A DNA stretch of 64,000 nucleotides from Shinisaurus crocodilurus (Eukaryota > Chordata > Lepidosauria > Squamata > Shinisauridae), in contig CM037888.1 in NCBI GenBank assembly GCA_021292165.1, positions 28,323,140-28,387,139 on the forward strand, read 5' to 3'. Of this stretch, positions 12,420-23,785 are shown piece after piece. The notes under the pieces were generated by a model. It was not told the DNA's origin and did not search any database. It was given only the letters and a program-made list of their open reading frames with translations. The position numbers and the translations under genes are program-made. Position 1 is the first letter of the stretch. Each line of letters opens with the position of its first letter.

Positions 12420-12737
12420 GCGAGTACTGCCTGAAGGCAACTTCACAGCTGGGAGGGAGGGCAGGCAGCCGGCCAATGGGGCAAGGCAGGCCCCTCGTAC
12501 TGTGGAACTCTCTCCCCAGTGACCTCCGCCGCCGTGCCCGCTCTCTGCTGAGCTTCCGCCGCTCACTAAAAACTTGGCTCTTCAGGCGGGAATATGGGGT
12601 GGGCTAAGATGTTAAAATGTTATACTGTTTTAATGTATTTTTATCCTGTTTTTTTTTTTATCTTATGTACATCACGCAGGGTGGCCTGTTTGCCGGCCAG
12701 AGGGGCGATAAATAAATGCAATAAATAAATAAATAAG
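12420..12737 (+). mobile_element. L2-type LINE 3' end
   Basis: Contains LWNSLPSDLRRRARSLLSF and LKTWLFRREYGVG, then a 3' UTR ending GGGGCGATAAATAAATGC with an (AAAT)n tail. It is close in sequence to the copy at 8215. Confidence 0.75.
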
Positions 12738-13006
12738 GAGTGGGGTGGGTGGAGCTGCCTCGCCTGAGGCACGGGGCGGAGGAGCACTCCCCCATTTTGC
12801 CGTTCGTCCATCACTTTGCTGGGGCACCTAGCCTGGGAAAGCCAAACCCCCCAGGAATCATCAGGCCCACAGAGGGGCTGGGTCATCTAGCCCACCCCCC
12901 ACCGCAAACCAGTTGCCTACTTCTGTCCTAAGGAAACAGCCAAGGAGAAGAAAAACAAGAGTAAAAGCAGCCTGCCTCAACACACACACACACTTCTTTT
13001 CGGGAA

Positions 13007-13058
13007 ATCAGCACCAATGCAGCAGCAGAGTGTGGACTGCTGCTGCATTGGTGCTGAT
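13007..13058. repeat. Perfect 22-bp-arm hairpin
   Basis: ATCAGCACCAATGCAGCAGC plus AG (13007-13028) is exactly inverted at 13037-13058, with an 8-nt loop (AGTGTGGA). No transposon termini or duplications were seen. Confidence 0.8.
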
Positions 13059-14764
13059 CTGGACTGCCACTCCAGATTTTTGCTGATCAGTTGGCAACCC
13101 TAAGCAGTCACAAGCTAACAGAGCTTCAGCGGAGGCGTGTTTAATGCCGCTAAAGCAGCCTCACTCACTGCTGAAGTCTGAGCATCCATCCACTTATCAA
13201 GATTTTCTACAAGTTGTACTAGAAATTAGGGCTGAAGCAACAGATAAGCAAAAAGGACTAAAAAAAAAATAACTTGGAGCTGGAGCGGGGCGGGGGGGGG
13301 GGGAGAGCACAAGTTTGCCAGAAGGAAGAAAAAGAAAGGGGGGAGAGAGAATATTCTGGCTTTTTCCGCCATTCATGATTATATATCGCCACCTACAGGA
13401 ATTTCCTTTTCCTAGAAAACTGCACAGAAACTCTGGCTGATGCTTTCAGTTTGGCAGACTTCTTCAAATAGTTCTTTCACGGGGAAACTCAAGATGGGGG
13501 AAAGTTCAGGATCTCCCACCAGGCACGGAATAAAGTGTTTTGTATTCCACTCCCCCTGCCCTCCCCAGCGACAATTATAATAAACAAACAATACTCACCA
13601 TGCAATATAATTCAGTTCAAGTGTTCACAGCACTTCAAGTAAATCACAGAATCACAGAGTTGGAAGGGACCTTGGAGGCCATCTAGTCCAACCCCCTGCT
13701 CGATGTAGGCTCTTGCAATGCAGGGTGTAGCTACAGACGTCAGTTCTGCCCCTGCTTAAATACCTCCAAGCAAAGGGGAACCCGCCACCTCGAGATGCAG
13801 TCTATTCCACTGCCACACACCATTATGGTGTTTTATTGTATTATGGTCTTGTTTTTATGAACTTCACCATTAAGAAGTTTCTCCTATTGCTTAGCTGAAC
13901 TCTGCTTTCCTGCAATCTCTACCCGTTGGTTCTAGTCCTGCCCTCTGGGATCAACAGAGAACAATTCTGCCCCATCCTCTGCATGGGAGCCGTTCAGATA
14001 TTTGAAAAACGTTATCATGACTCCTCTCTTAATCTTCTCTTCTCCAGGCTAAATGCCTCTCCCAACCGCAATCTACCCGGACACTACGATCCACATCTGA
14101 GGCTTTCCTCCGAGTGTGTACTGAGAATTGCGGAAGATAATCGAGGAGTACAGGAGTGTTGTACAGAGTTCTTCTTTCTCCACGCTCTAGGTTTGATTTA
14201 AGAAAGCTAAAATATAAAGCGTGTTGTGCTGTGCTATCAGCAAATGGCCTTGGTTACTTGGCTGCTTGCCAGCCTGATGCAATCTTCAGCAACTTACCAG
14301 CATGTGACTTGGCTGCCACCCAGGATGATGAATTTGTACACAGCACAGGTGTTATCATTTAAACACGAGGTCTGCAGCCCATGGAGTTGGATGCTAGAAC
14401 TGTGTAAGACAAGCAAATGCAGCCTAGTGAGCGGTGGGTTGTGTATGTGGTGGTGTGGTGTAGTGTGTAAGGTTGAAGTGTGCCGAGGAGGAAGAGAGAG
14501 ATCCAGAAGCCGCTTGGCTGCCAGCCTGAAGAAGGACAAAGAACCAGCAGGAGCCCTGGCACAGACAGAGGACAGCAGCAAGGATACTGGAGGCAGAGCT
14601 TCTTGACTGCTTGGTTGGTGATATTGTGGTCACTGACTGTCCAAAGGGTGGGGCTCTTACTAGGGGACTTGGGATTGTTGCACTCTGTATAATAAGGATC
14701 TCAGCTCACAATAAAAGATGTTGGGTTTGATCCTCCTGGATTTATTATGGCATGAGAATTCATC

Positions 14765-15092
14765 AAAGAACCCCCGCCAAGCCCTTTGGGAAAACATTTG
14801 GCAGAACAGAGTGCCAACTCCGAGGGAGGCTCAGAGGGCAGCGACAAGGGGGAAGGCCTTCTCAGTGGTGGCCCCCACGATTGTGGAATGATCTCCCCAC
14901 TGAGGCTCACCTGGCACCAACTCGGTCATCGTTTTAGCACCAGGTTAAGATTGCTCTCTTCTCCGATGCATTCACTGGTATCTAAGGATGTTTAATGCCA
15001 TAACAGGGCACCTATGTCACTGTTTTTAACAGGTCTGTGTGTGTGTGTGTGTGTGTGTGTGCACACGCGCATGCATATATATATATATATAT

Positions 15093-15138
<46 letters not shown>

Positions 15139-15297
15139 ATGTTTTGTCTGTTTAATTGCTCTTTTGAAATCTTGTATGTACCGGAAAAAAATCATGGTGT
15201 TTTATTGTATTATGGTCTTGTTTTTATGAACTGTTGTAAACCGCCCAGAGAGCTTTGGCTATTGGGAGGTAAAGAAAAGAAATGAATAAATAAATCA
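14765..15297 (+). mobile_element. L2-type LINE 3' end
   Basis: This encodes the L2 C-terminal motif LWNDLPTEAHLAPTRSSF (partial), followed by a 3' UTR with a TG/TA microsatellite and the tail TTGTAAACCGCCCAGAGAG ... AATAAATAAATC. L2-like sequence may begin further left near 14055; 14190-14760 is not recognised. Confidence 0.7.
15034..15140. repeat. Compound (TG)n(TA)n(TG)n microsatellite
   Basis: TG repeats, then GCACACGCGCATGCATAT and an (AT)n tract, then more TG repeats, inside an L2 3' UTR. Confidence 0.95.
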
Positions 15298-16050
15298 TCA
15301 TACCCAGCTCTTTCAACAGTTCCTCATAGGACTTGGTTTCCAGACCTCTCACCATTCTGGTCACTTTTCTTGGGATATGCTCCAGATTGTCAATATCTTT
15401 CTTAAAATGTGGTGCCCAGAACTGCACACAGTACTCCAAATGCAGCCTGACTAACACAGAATATTCAGGAATCCTCAGAACAGTTTGGTTGGGTCATCCA
15501 TTACTATTATCAGTCCCAAATTAAGGGGACTGAAGCTGGGAGAATAGAGGTTTGCCCTAGGTCACCTAGCAACTTTTTGAAAATAAGACTCTCGTCTCAG
15601 TGAGAACTCTTATCAGCAACATAAGCTAGGGCAATAGCAATATGCAGGCTACTGAGGTAGACAGAACTCTTCCATCATTTTGGTGAAGCTAAAGGTTGTC
15701 AACCCGCATCCAAGTGCACAGCCATATTTTGTGTGCAGGGACTCTTGGGGTCTCTCCCTTCATCCAGAATCCGGAATGGGGAATCCCTTACATGCAGAGG
15801 GAGTGAGCAAAAGCTATCTTATTGCAACAGGAGTAGATCAGCCGAGTCACAACTGACTTTAAGAGGGTTGTTAAACCAGAAGACAACCCACTCCTTTGTT
15901 CAGGGGTCCTGACATCATTTAGACTGCACACTTTGTATTTATTTTGCCGTATGCATAATGCCTAATTATATGCCACGGAGCAACACCACCCATCCACCTC
16001 TCCGTGTAAAAGCCACTTTGCAATATCCCATGATCCATCGCACTTTAGTG

Positions 16051-16185
16051 CAGTGTTCTCCAACCTTGGGTCCCCAGATGTTTTTGGCCTACAACTCCCA
16101 GCATGCCCCAGCCAGCGTAGCTGGCTGGGGCATGCTGGGAGTTGTACGCCAAAAACATCTGGGGACCCAAGGTTGGAGAACACTG
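16051..16185. mobile_element. hAT palindrome (CAGTGTTCTCC type)
   Basis: 135-bp palindrome, same termini as the copy at 8094. Duplication CTTTAGTG (16043-16050) / ATTTAGTG (16186-16193), 7 of 8 identical, TA in the centre. Confidence 0.85.
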
Positions 16186-16899
16186 ATTTAGTGTGACCAA
16201 GGGACAGACTCCAGAATGGCACTCTGTAGACAGAGAAGAGGTCCTTTGCAATGAATGGGGGCCTCCAGGGACACATTCACCACACAACACACCCGAATGA
16301 GGTCCCTCAGCATGTTCCTTAACTTTCCCCACATCTAAGTGAATGGCTGCCAGACACTCATTTGCAGGAGCAAACGGTAATGCCTGGGGAACCAAATCCG
16401 GCCTCTGCCTCCGACACTGGGTGGCCTGGCCTGTACTGGCAGGGTTCCCACAGTGGGTTGCATTCCCCACGCAGCCCGGGGCCATGCAATATGCATCCCT
16501 TCTCTCCACATGTCCCCTGCCTGTCACATGGACGGACATTCTGCTAGTTTATATATGGAACCCACAATATAATAGGGCCCGCAACAAAATGTTGCAGTCT
16601 ATTCTCGCCTCCAAATAGGACTGTTCCTGTTCAGGGTTCCAGCCTGCCATTCCCTCAAATGGAGAACATTCCACTTTCCCCGCACAAGTTTTCTGTTCTT
16701 CTTTCCCAACCAACTTTCAACATTCAACATACTAAGCATGCTATATCCTAATTGGGCTAGGTTTTTTGGGGGGACGGACGGAGGGATTCCCACTTAGGGT
16801 TTGGTGTGTTTTTTTTTAAAGACTTTTTTGTTTTTACTTTTGCAAACTTTAGGAGTTCCCCCAAGCATGCCAATTCCTCCCCTCATGCTCCTCTATGGC

Positions 16900-17500
16900 C
16901 CCGTTTTTGCCACCAATCCTGTTGGCACTCACCAGCTCCTTTAAAGTTCAGAATAAAATTCAGAGTGGATACGAGTGGTTGGAGCCAGAGTGGTTGGAGC
17001 CAGCAGGGCCAAGAGCAGAGCTAGCTCCTCATCATCGCAGTGTACCCCTTTGCATCCTTCCATACATGGTCCCTGTAATAATGGGGAAGTTGAATCCGTG
17101 GGTCATGTTCTTTTATACTGTTCCTTCTATCGGGACATTCGCAGAGAACTTATTTTACCTATTTTGTGTAAATTCCCAAGTAGATCAGAAGATCATTACA
17201 TACTGCTGCTAATTTCTGACCAGATCCCCTCTATTACTAATAAAGTGGCCAAATTTTGTACAGCTGCCATAGCTTGCCGCACTTCCTTGTTAAGATAGTG
17301 ATCCTTTACCCTGGTTATGGTTTTGTTTGTTTGTTTGTTTGTTTTTTTAAATCTGATATAAATTTTATACACCTTGGAATGTATTATTGTTATAATGGTG
17401 CTTTGTACGTTATATGTTTGTATATTTGATACTGTTTTATTATTGGGAGCTGGTCGTTGACCGTAATAAATATATATTCATATTCATTCATTCCATACAT
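16900..17500 (+). mobile_element. LINE 3' fragment of uncertain clade
   Basis: Encodes VGHVLLYCSFYRDIRREL, then SEDHYILLLISDQIPSITNK and AACRTSLL-like sequence. The pattern resembles the Cys/His motif after the RT of several LINEs. A 3' UTR with (GTTT)n follows, ending near GACCGTAATAAATATA. I cannot name the clade. Confidence 0.45.
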
Positions 17501-19844
17501 GGGAACGTAAAAGGAAGCATCACACTCTGGCACACGGTTGTGCTGATGGGAAGACCTGCCCTCCAGCCCTGGCAGAGGGTGGCCAGGCTACTTGCCGGGA
17601 AAGGGGATTGCAGTTTGTCTCTGTATGCAGAACGCAGAGAGAAATTGTATTTTACACAGGTCCTTGTAATATATAAGCTGTCCACCCCAACACACACACA
17701 CAGCCATAAAGACAGGCATTTTCCTAGTATTAAAAGTTAAGGCCAATCACCAGTAAAAACAATCTGGGATTCAGAAAGGATCAAAGAGCCGACACAGAAT
17801 ACTGAGCCACAGAGGTGGGTAACTGGCCCACAAAGGGGGTTTCTCTCTCCCCAGAAAACATCAGATCAGGCAGCTACAATTATTACCGCAGTTCTCTTGT
17901 AACTGTCACCTGCGGTGGGTATAATTACAGGTTATTGCCGCCAGCACGCCCACCTCATATGGCAGTAAAAAGGGCTTGCCACTTGCCAAGCCCAGGCATA
18001 CAATGGAAAAGGCGCAACCATCTGACGGGAGTCCAAAAAGGAGAGAGCAGCCAGAGAGAGCAATAAAAATGACAGCTGAGAAACGAAATGATGAAGCTCG
18101 AAAGCTCCAGCAGCAACGAGAGACGCACACGTGCGCGAGCAAGTTAGCTGGGAACGCAACTACTGAGCACGGTTCTCTGACAGGTCGCAGCGATGCAAGC
18201 TGTTTGAATTGTTTTCCTATCTGCCGGGTTCAGGTTTTTAAGCCCTTCCTTCCTTCCTTCAATAAAATGCTTGCACAACTTATCAAAGAGCCAACTGGAT
18301 GAAACAGAATGAGACAAAAAGGCATGGCCATTGAGGCCATAAACATTATTCAAAATGGCACAAAGGTCGGATTGATAAAGGTGCCTTGCATATCTAGTTT
18401 GGGTGACTTATTCTAGTAGCCACTGGCAGGTTCCAGACATTGTGCAGGGCATGGCAACTCCACCCACAGCCAATGGAAACCTTGGTGAGTCTTTGTCAAG
18501 GTTCCACCTGTACCAGGACACCTTGATCAGCTCCTTAAAGATACCTGCCTCTTTAGGAGCCCCTCCTGTCTCAGGATGCCAATTCTCTGCCTTTTTACCT
18601 CCTGTTCCCAGCAACGTGGGATTAGGCCTTAGGCGTGGTGCAAAAGACACTCCCACAACTGAATTTTAACAATAACTGTTTACTTTAGTAATTATTGGTA
18701 AAGTAGATTCACATTAACTTAGGGCAATTACACAAATAGAGCTGTAAGATTACAAAAAGCAGGTATAATAGAAATAAAAGAAAAATAACGCAAGGTTCTC
18801 TAACCTAGCTACAGTGTCACCTGTAAGCCTCAGTTAAGAGATTCCTTCTCCAGCCTAGCTCTGGCTGTTCTGCATTCTTCAATGAAAATCAGACCCTGCT
18901 TCTCTGTCTGCTTCACTCTCTGCAGCTTCTCTCCCTCTGCTACCTAGTGCAGCTCCTTATAAACACTCCCACACAGAACCAGAAAGTTACAATCATGCGA
19001 CCTCAAACTGGAGAAATGAAACTTAACTCTATTGGGTGAAAATGAAACTCACAAATGCCCCCCTCCCATCAGGAGATGTTTGGGCCTACAGGCTTCAACT
19101 AACTCAGGCCTGTGTAGGCCTCAGTCCTTCACAGTCTTCCTCTCCTTCTATGTTCAGATGTTGCCCTCACAATTTCAAGCATGTCTTTGCAGTCATGTTG
19201 AGGACTACAGACTTGTGCATTTTAAAAAGATCACCAGGAAACTTAATTCTGCACCTAATGGCAGGTTTTCCATGCTTGGTATTGTAGAACATACACTACC
19301 GTGGTTATAGAAGCAAGAAGCAAGCATGTATCACTGCTATTGTGGCACTCTCATGTGTGCTTCCTCAGAGGTGGGGAGGGAGGCTTGGATGAATGGCCAA
19401 GCTTGCTTTGAAGATGTGCCTTTCCCTCTTCATTTTGGTTTTACTTCTTCCTCCCCCCCGACTCTAAAAAAAGGAATGCTTCAACAGAAGATGAAGCAAT
19501 TCTACACTAGTGGCTCCAAGAAACTTAACCCAGCCAGTATCACACATGGATCCTGCACATGATGTTTCCCCAAAAATGGGGACCAGAACTTTTTAAAACA
19601 AGGGTAGAGGCTGAGTTAATTGCTAACCATTAGTTCAGTAAATGGATCATTAAAAAGAAACTGTTGCTAAATGAAAGCTGATCATATATCATAAATGAGT
19701 CATTTGATATATGATCATAAACAACTCCATAAAGCGCCAACAAAGCAGAAACAACAGAGAGTTCCAAAGGGGCATCAATATCATATATAAATGTCCAATT
19801 ATGACCTGCAACAAAATATTACAGGGCATCCTCACCTCCTAGCA

Positions 19845-19980
19845 CAGGGATCTCCAACCTTGGGTCCCCAGATGTGGCTGGCTTACAGCTCCCAGCATAC
19901 CCAGCTAGCATGGCTAGTGGCAAGGGATTCTGGGAGCTGTAGTCCAGCAACATCTGGGGACCCAAGGTTGGAGAGCCCTG
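19845..19980. mobile_element. hAT palindrome (CAGGG variant)
   Basis: 136 bp, ends CAGGGATCTCCAACC ... GGTTGGAGAGCCCTG. Exact duplication TCCTAGCA at 19837-19844 and 19981-19988. Confidence 0.85.
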
Positions 19981-21492
19981 TCCTAGCAGGAACACTCATG
20001 CTCAGGGTTCCAGCCAGCCAGCCAGCCATGCCCTCCTCTAGGATCATATAAGGTGTAAGGAGGTCAAGGAAAACATTTCATCCTCTCACTCCAGTTTTAT
20101 AGTATGCCAATGACTCCTCCCTCTTGTTTCTCAGTGTCTGTTTTGGCACCAATCCTGTCGGCACTCATCACCTGGGTTCACTATCAGAGGGAGTAGTTCC
20201 CGACATTCTCTCTCTGCCACCCTCTTAAAAGCTCTCGTGCTCCAGCATCACACCAAAAAGTAGAGCGTAGGGCAGAGATCTGTAGATGCTCGATAACACA
20301 GTTTGCTTGCTTGTTTGTCGGTTCTTTATTGCTTTTATGTGCTGAGTTTTGAGTTGTGTTTTTTTTAAATGCTGATTATAATTGTGCTATTGCTTCATTG
20401 ATTTTTAATTATGTAAGCTGCCTTGGGTGGTTCCATTTTGGAACTGGGAAGGCAGGATATAAAAGGACTAATCAAATTAAAAGGGACACGGCTACGCAGA
20501 TGAGAATTGGCTCAGTTCTCAGTGGTGCCCATTGATATTCTATGGGACAGAACAAACCGGCTGAGATCTGGGCAACTGCTGAAAAGGTGCAAAATTTGGC
20601 CCTTGTCAACTTTTGGCCCTCCGCCCAGACGCAGAGGGACAGAGGTGCAGTATACAGACCTTCCCTCTAGACACACACGCACTGCCCATCACAACAGGGG
20701 GCATTTCAGTAGTTATCTAACTATAAAAGACACTTACAAAACACATTTAATTCTGTGTCTGAAGAAATCCACTCACCACAAATGCTATCACACTCCTTAC
20801 AGGAGACTCCCAGAGAAAACAGCTCTGGAGAAACTGTATCGCGTTCCATATTGCCATGGTGATTTTTTTCACACGATCAACATTTCTTGATAAGATCTGG
20901 TGCACATTAGGTGGGGAGGAAGAATGGATAAAAACAAGGAAGAGTTTTAAAAAGGGGGAAAAGAAAGAAAGAAATAAGCTTCAAATTCCCAACATGTTTT
21001 AGGTACAGGGACAGATTAGGCAGCCACAAATACATCAAATAAATAAATAAAGCAGCTCTGGCATATTTGTCTATCCTTTCTGCATATGCAAAAGCCCTCC
21101 CTTAATACAGTATGCGTGCTTTACATCACGCTCAGAATACACCAGTTCTTCCTACTCCTCCTTGGTCATTCTGGACATGCTGGAGGACAAAACAAGAACA
21201 GATATTTGGGGCGGGGGCGGGGTATTGATACAAGTATTCAACTGATAAAATAATTTTTATAAGGCTCGATCTAGGAATCTGGTGTTATGCACCCTAACAC
21301 TGATCAGGACAGACTTCCCAAGTCACTGTTCTTGCAGGATCCAGAACTTGTATCCAGGCAACGCCCAGTGTTGCTCCTTTAAGGCCCGCTCCCCGTGATG
21401 ATCTGACAATGCTGCATGTACATTCGGGGATGAAGAGAGGAAAAGCTGAGGGGGAAGATCCAATGAGGTACCACAGCATTCAGCATCTAGGG

Positions 21493-21569
21493 CAGTGTTC
21501 TCCAACCTTGGGTCCCCAGATATTTTTGGCCTACAACTCCCAGCATGCCCTAGCCAGTGCAGAACACTG
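21493..21569. mobile_element. hAT palindrome, internally deleted
   Basis: 77 bp. The left arm is intact but the right arm is reduced to its terminal bases (AGAACACTG). The duplication is still exact, ATCTAGGG at 21485-21492 and 21570-21577, so the deletion is probably post-insertional or the element moved in this form. Confidence 0.82.
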
Positions 21570-23170
21570 ATCTAGGGGCTGCAAGCAACCACTTTCAGAA
21601 CACCCTCATCTTATTTATTGTTCATTTATATAGTGGCATTTATATGGCTGGCACTTGACAAAGAACGAGAGGCCAGGCCCCTGACCCAAAGGGCCTTCCA
21701 GTATAAAGACAGATACAAGGGGAACCACAGAGGAAGGGGTAGGAAATGGAGGCAGGGGTAAAACAGGGAAAGAACCTACCGTTATCTCTATAGTACATAT
21801 TTAGCTTTAGTTGAATAGTTGTTCCAAAGGCTTCATGAAAAAAGGGGACCATGAAAGGGGAAAATAAGGAAGCAGGCGCATGCAAAGCCAGATAATTTAA
21901 TGAGCGAATCATTTCCATCTTTATTCCATCTTTAAGGATCTCAGAGCAACAGACAGGGTTTTCCCTTCCCGCTCCATGAATCTTAACACATCCCTGTAGA
22001 TCAAGTTAGGCAGACAGGAAGAGAGTCTGCGAGCATGCAACCCCTCCAAAGTCGTTCAGAGTCCATGTGCAGAGTGCAAAGCATAGCAAGCAAAGCCCAG
22101 TGCTATATAGACCCAGAAAGGATAAGTCCAGTAGAGAGAAGTAGTCCAAACTGAGATGAACAGTACATATAACATGGCTGCTGTCTGATCAGTACATCAC
22201 ACGTCACCAGAAATACATCACATGACAAACTGGTTCACAAAGAATTATTTCACACGCTTCTTGAGAACTACCAAGAATAGCTATGGTGAACACAGTGAAA
22301 CCGAGACAGTAAACATCCTGCCTAGCAATGCCAGGTAGCAGACCAACTGTACTGTAAATAAAAAGATCATAGCATGTTGTTGATATTATACACCAACAAG
22401 ATTCACGGTTGGGTGAGGACTTGAACCTTGCTCTCCCTGATGCTACTCCGACACTTTAACCACTTACACTAGACCTTCGCCACCTGCTGACCTCCAGATG
22501 TTTTAGACCTCAACTCCGTCAGCCTCAGCTAGCATGGCCAATGGTCAGGATTGCTTGGACTTGCAGTCCAAAATGTCTGGAGGGCACCAGGTTGGGGGAA
22601 AAGCTGTTCTAAACGCTGCATAGATAGAATAGAAACAGAATAAATAGAATAAATAAATAGATATTTATAAGTTGAACTTCCCATCAGCTAAGGAATTTAC
22701 CCAATAAACCAGTACACGGGTGAAGGAAGCGGAAGACCATTTCTTGCTGCATCTGGGAAACCCTGTGTATGATTTTTCATAATGTGCAAACACATTTTCA
22801 GAACGCAATGGATGTTAGCACCAAACCATGGTTTGGTATTAAGTGAACAAGCCTCAGGCTCTCATGTCTCCCTCTCTCTTTATGCGCACCCATTCCCTCC
22901 TGTGCTTCCTCTTTCACAGCAATCTATAACTTGGCAAACTATGGAAACATACGAGAGACAGATGGAAAGGTAGGAGGTAGTGAGCAACTCCAAGGCCCAT
23001 GCAGGTACCACCAAACCATGGTTTGGTATTCCGTCCAAATCAAGCCAATCGGTTTCTAGTTTGGCCCTCTCCCTCTGTTCAAAAACAAAGCCTCCAAGTT
23101 CTATATTCTCAAACTACTGTTGCTTGCATACAGAATGACATGAGGAATCCCAGCCCAGAGACCAACACAC

Positions 23171-23245
23171 CTTCTTCGAAAACTTGCGGTTTTCTTCCAG
23201 AAACCGCCTCTCGCGTGGAGAAAAGGTTCTGATACTTGCTTTTAC
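23171..23245 (-). CDS. MCTP2: MCTP2 exon: linker after C2C
   Basis: The exon is 75 nt (25 codons), phase 0 at both ends. The acceptor is TTTCTCAG and the donor is GTGTGT. It encodes [15 protein letters not shown], then [10 protein letters not shown], the basic helical linker between C2C and the membrane region. It is the most downstream exon found. The following exon, encoding the first membrane segment, was searched for by eye below this point and not found. Confidence 0.93.
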
Positions 23246-23746
23246 CTGAGAAAGAATAGAAAACAATCATGTGATGTTATTGTTTACTATGCTTAGAAGC
23301 TCTGTCTTGGCTTCATATTTTAAGCATTTTTCCTTAACACTGAAAATGTAAATATTGGACATCCACAGTCAATATAGCTCTGGCCATCAGAGTCCAACAA
23401 TGAATTGGCATAGCAGCAGGGAACAGGGGGTTGAAGTTCTTCTTCTATGGGATGATCTAGAGAAAAGGTCACACGCTCACAGGGCCAGTTTGGACATTAT
23501 TTATTTACTTATTTAGTACATTTCTAATCTGCCCAGTTACTCATGTTATTATGATAAACCATCATGATAAACCATGGTCAACTGTGATGCAATGAGCCGC
23601 AGTGAGCCTTGGGCTCATGTATTCCCCATTTCCTCCTTTCCTATGGTGCAGCTGCAAGGAAGAGGAGGTCAGAAGCTTTCACTTCAATTTTTGATTCACC
23701 ACAGTTCAATTTTGCATCTTAACCCTAAATTGTGGTTAACCTTAAC

Positions 23747-23785
<39 letters not shown>

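Larger units (their letters stand above)
13644..15480 (-). mobile_element. CR1 3' end and ORF2 fragment, split by an L2-containing insertion
   Basis: On the minus strand, 15296-15480 encodes [20 protein letters not shown] and a following RT tail. 13644-14052 is the CR1 3' UTR, ending in CACAGAATCACAGAGTTGGA as read on +. The break falls where CR1 normally reads CCAGGCTAAACATACCCAGC. The insert (about 14053-15297) ends in an L2 3' tail. A 39-bp scrap of that tail also sits in the CR1 part at 13825-13863. Confidence 0.7.
1..23170. other. Non-coding, repeat-rich stretch downstream of the last MCTP2 exon found
   Basis: No host exon was recognised. It contains palindromic hAT-type elements, Sauria-type and tRNA-Ala-like SINEs, L2 and CR1 3' ends, microsatellites and two strong hairpins, listed separately. 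It is probably a further MCTP2 intron, because the exons for the membrane segments are still missing. Stretches with nothing recognisable include about 2520-3640, 5730-6430, 6840-8085 and 17500-18400. Confidence 0.6.

Noticed and set aside
16045..16539. 164-codon minus-strand open frame
   Set aside because: It runs through a hAT palindrome and unrecognised sequence; no protein family seen.
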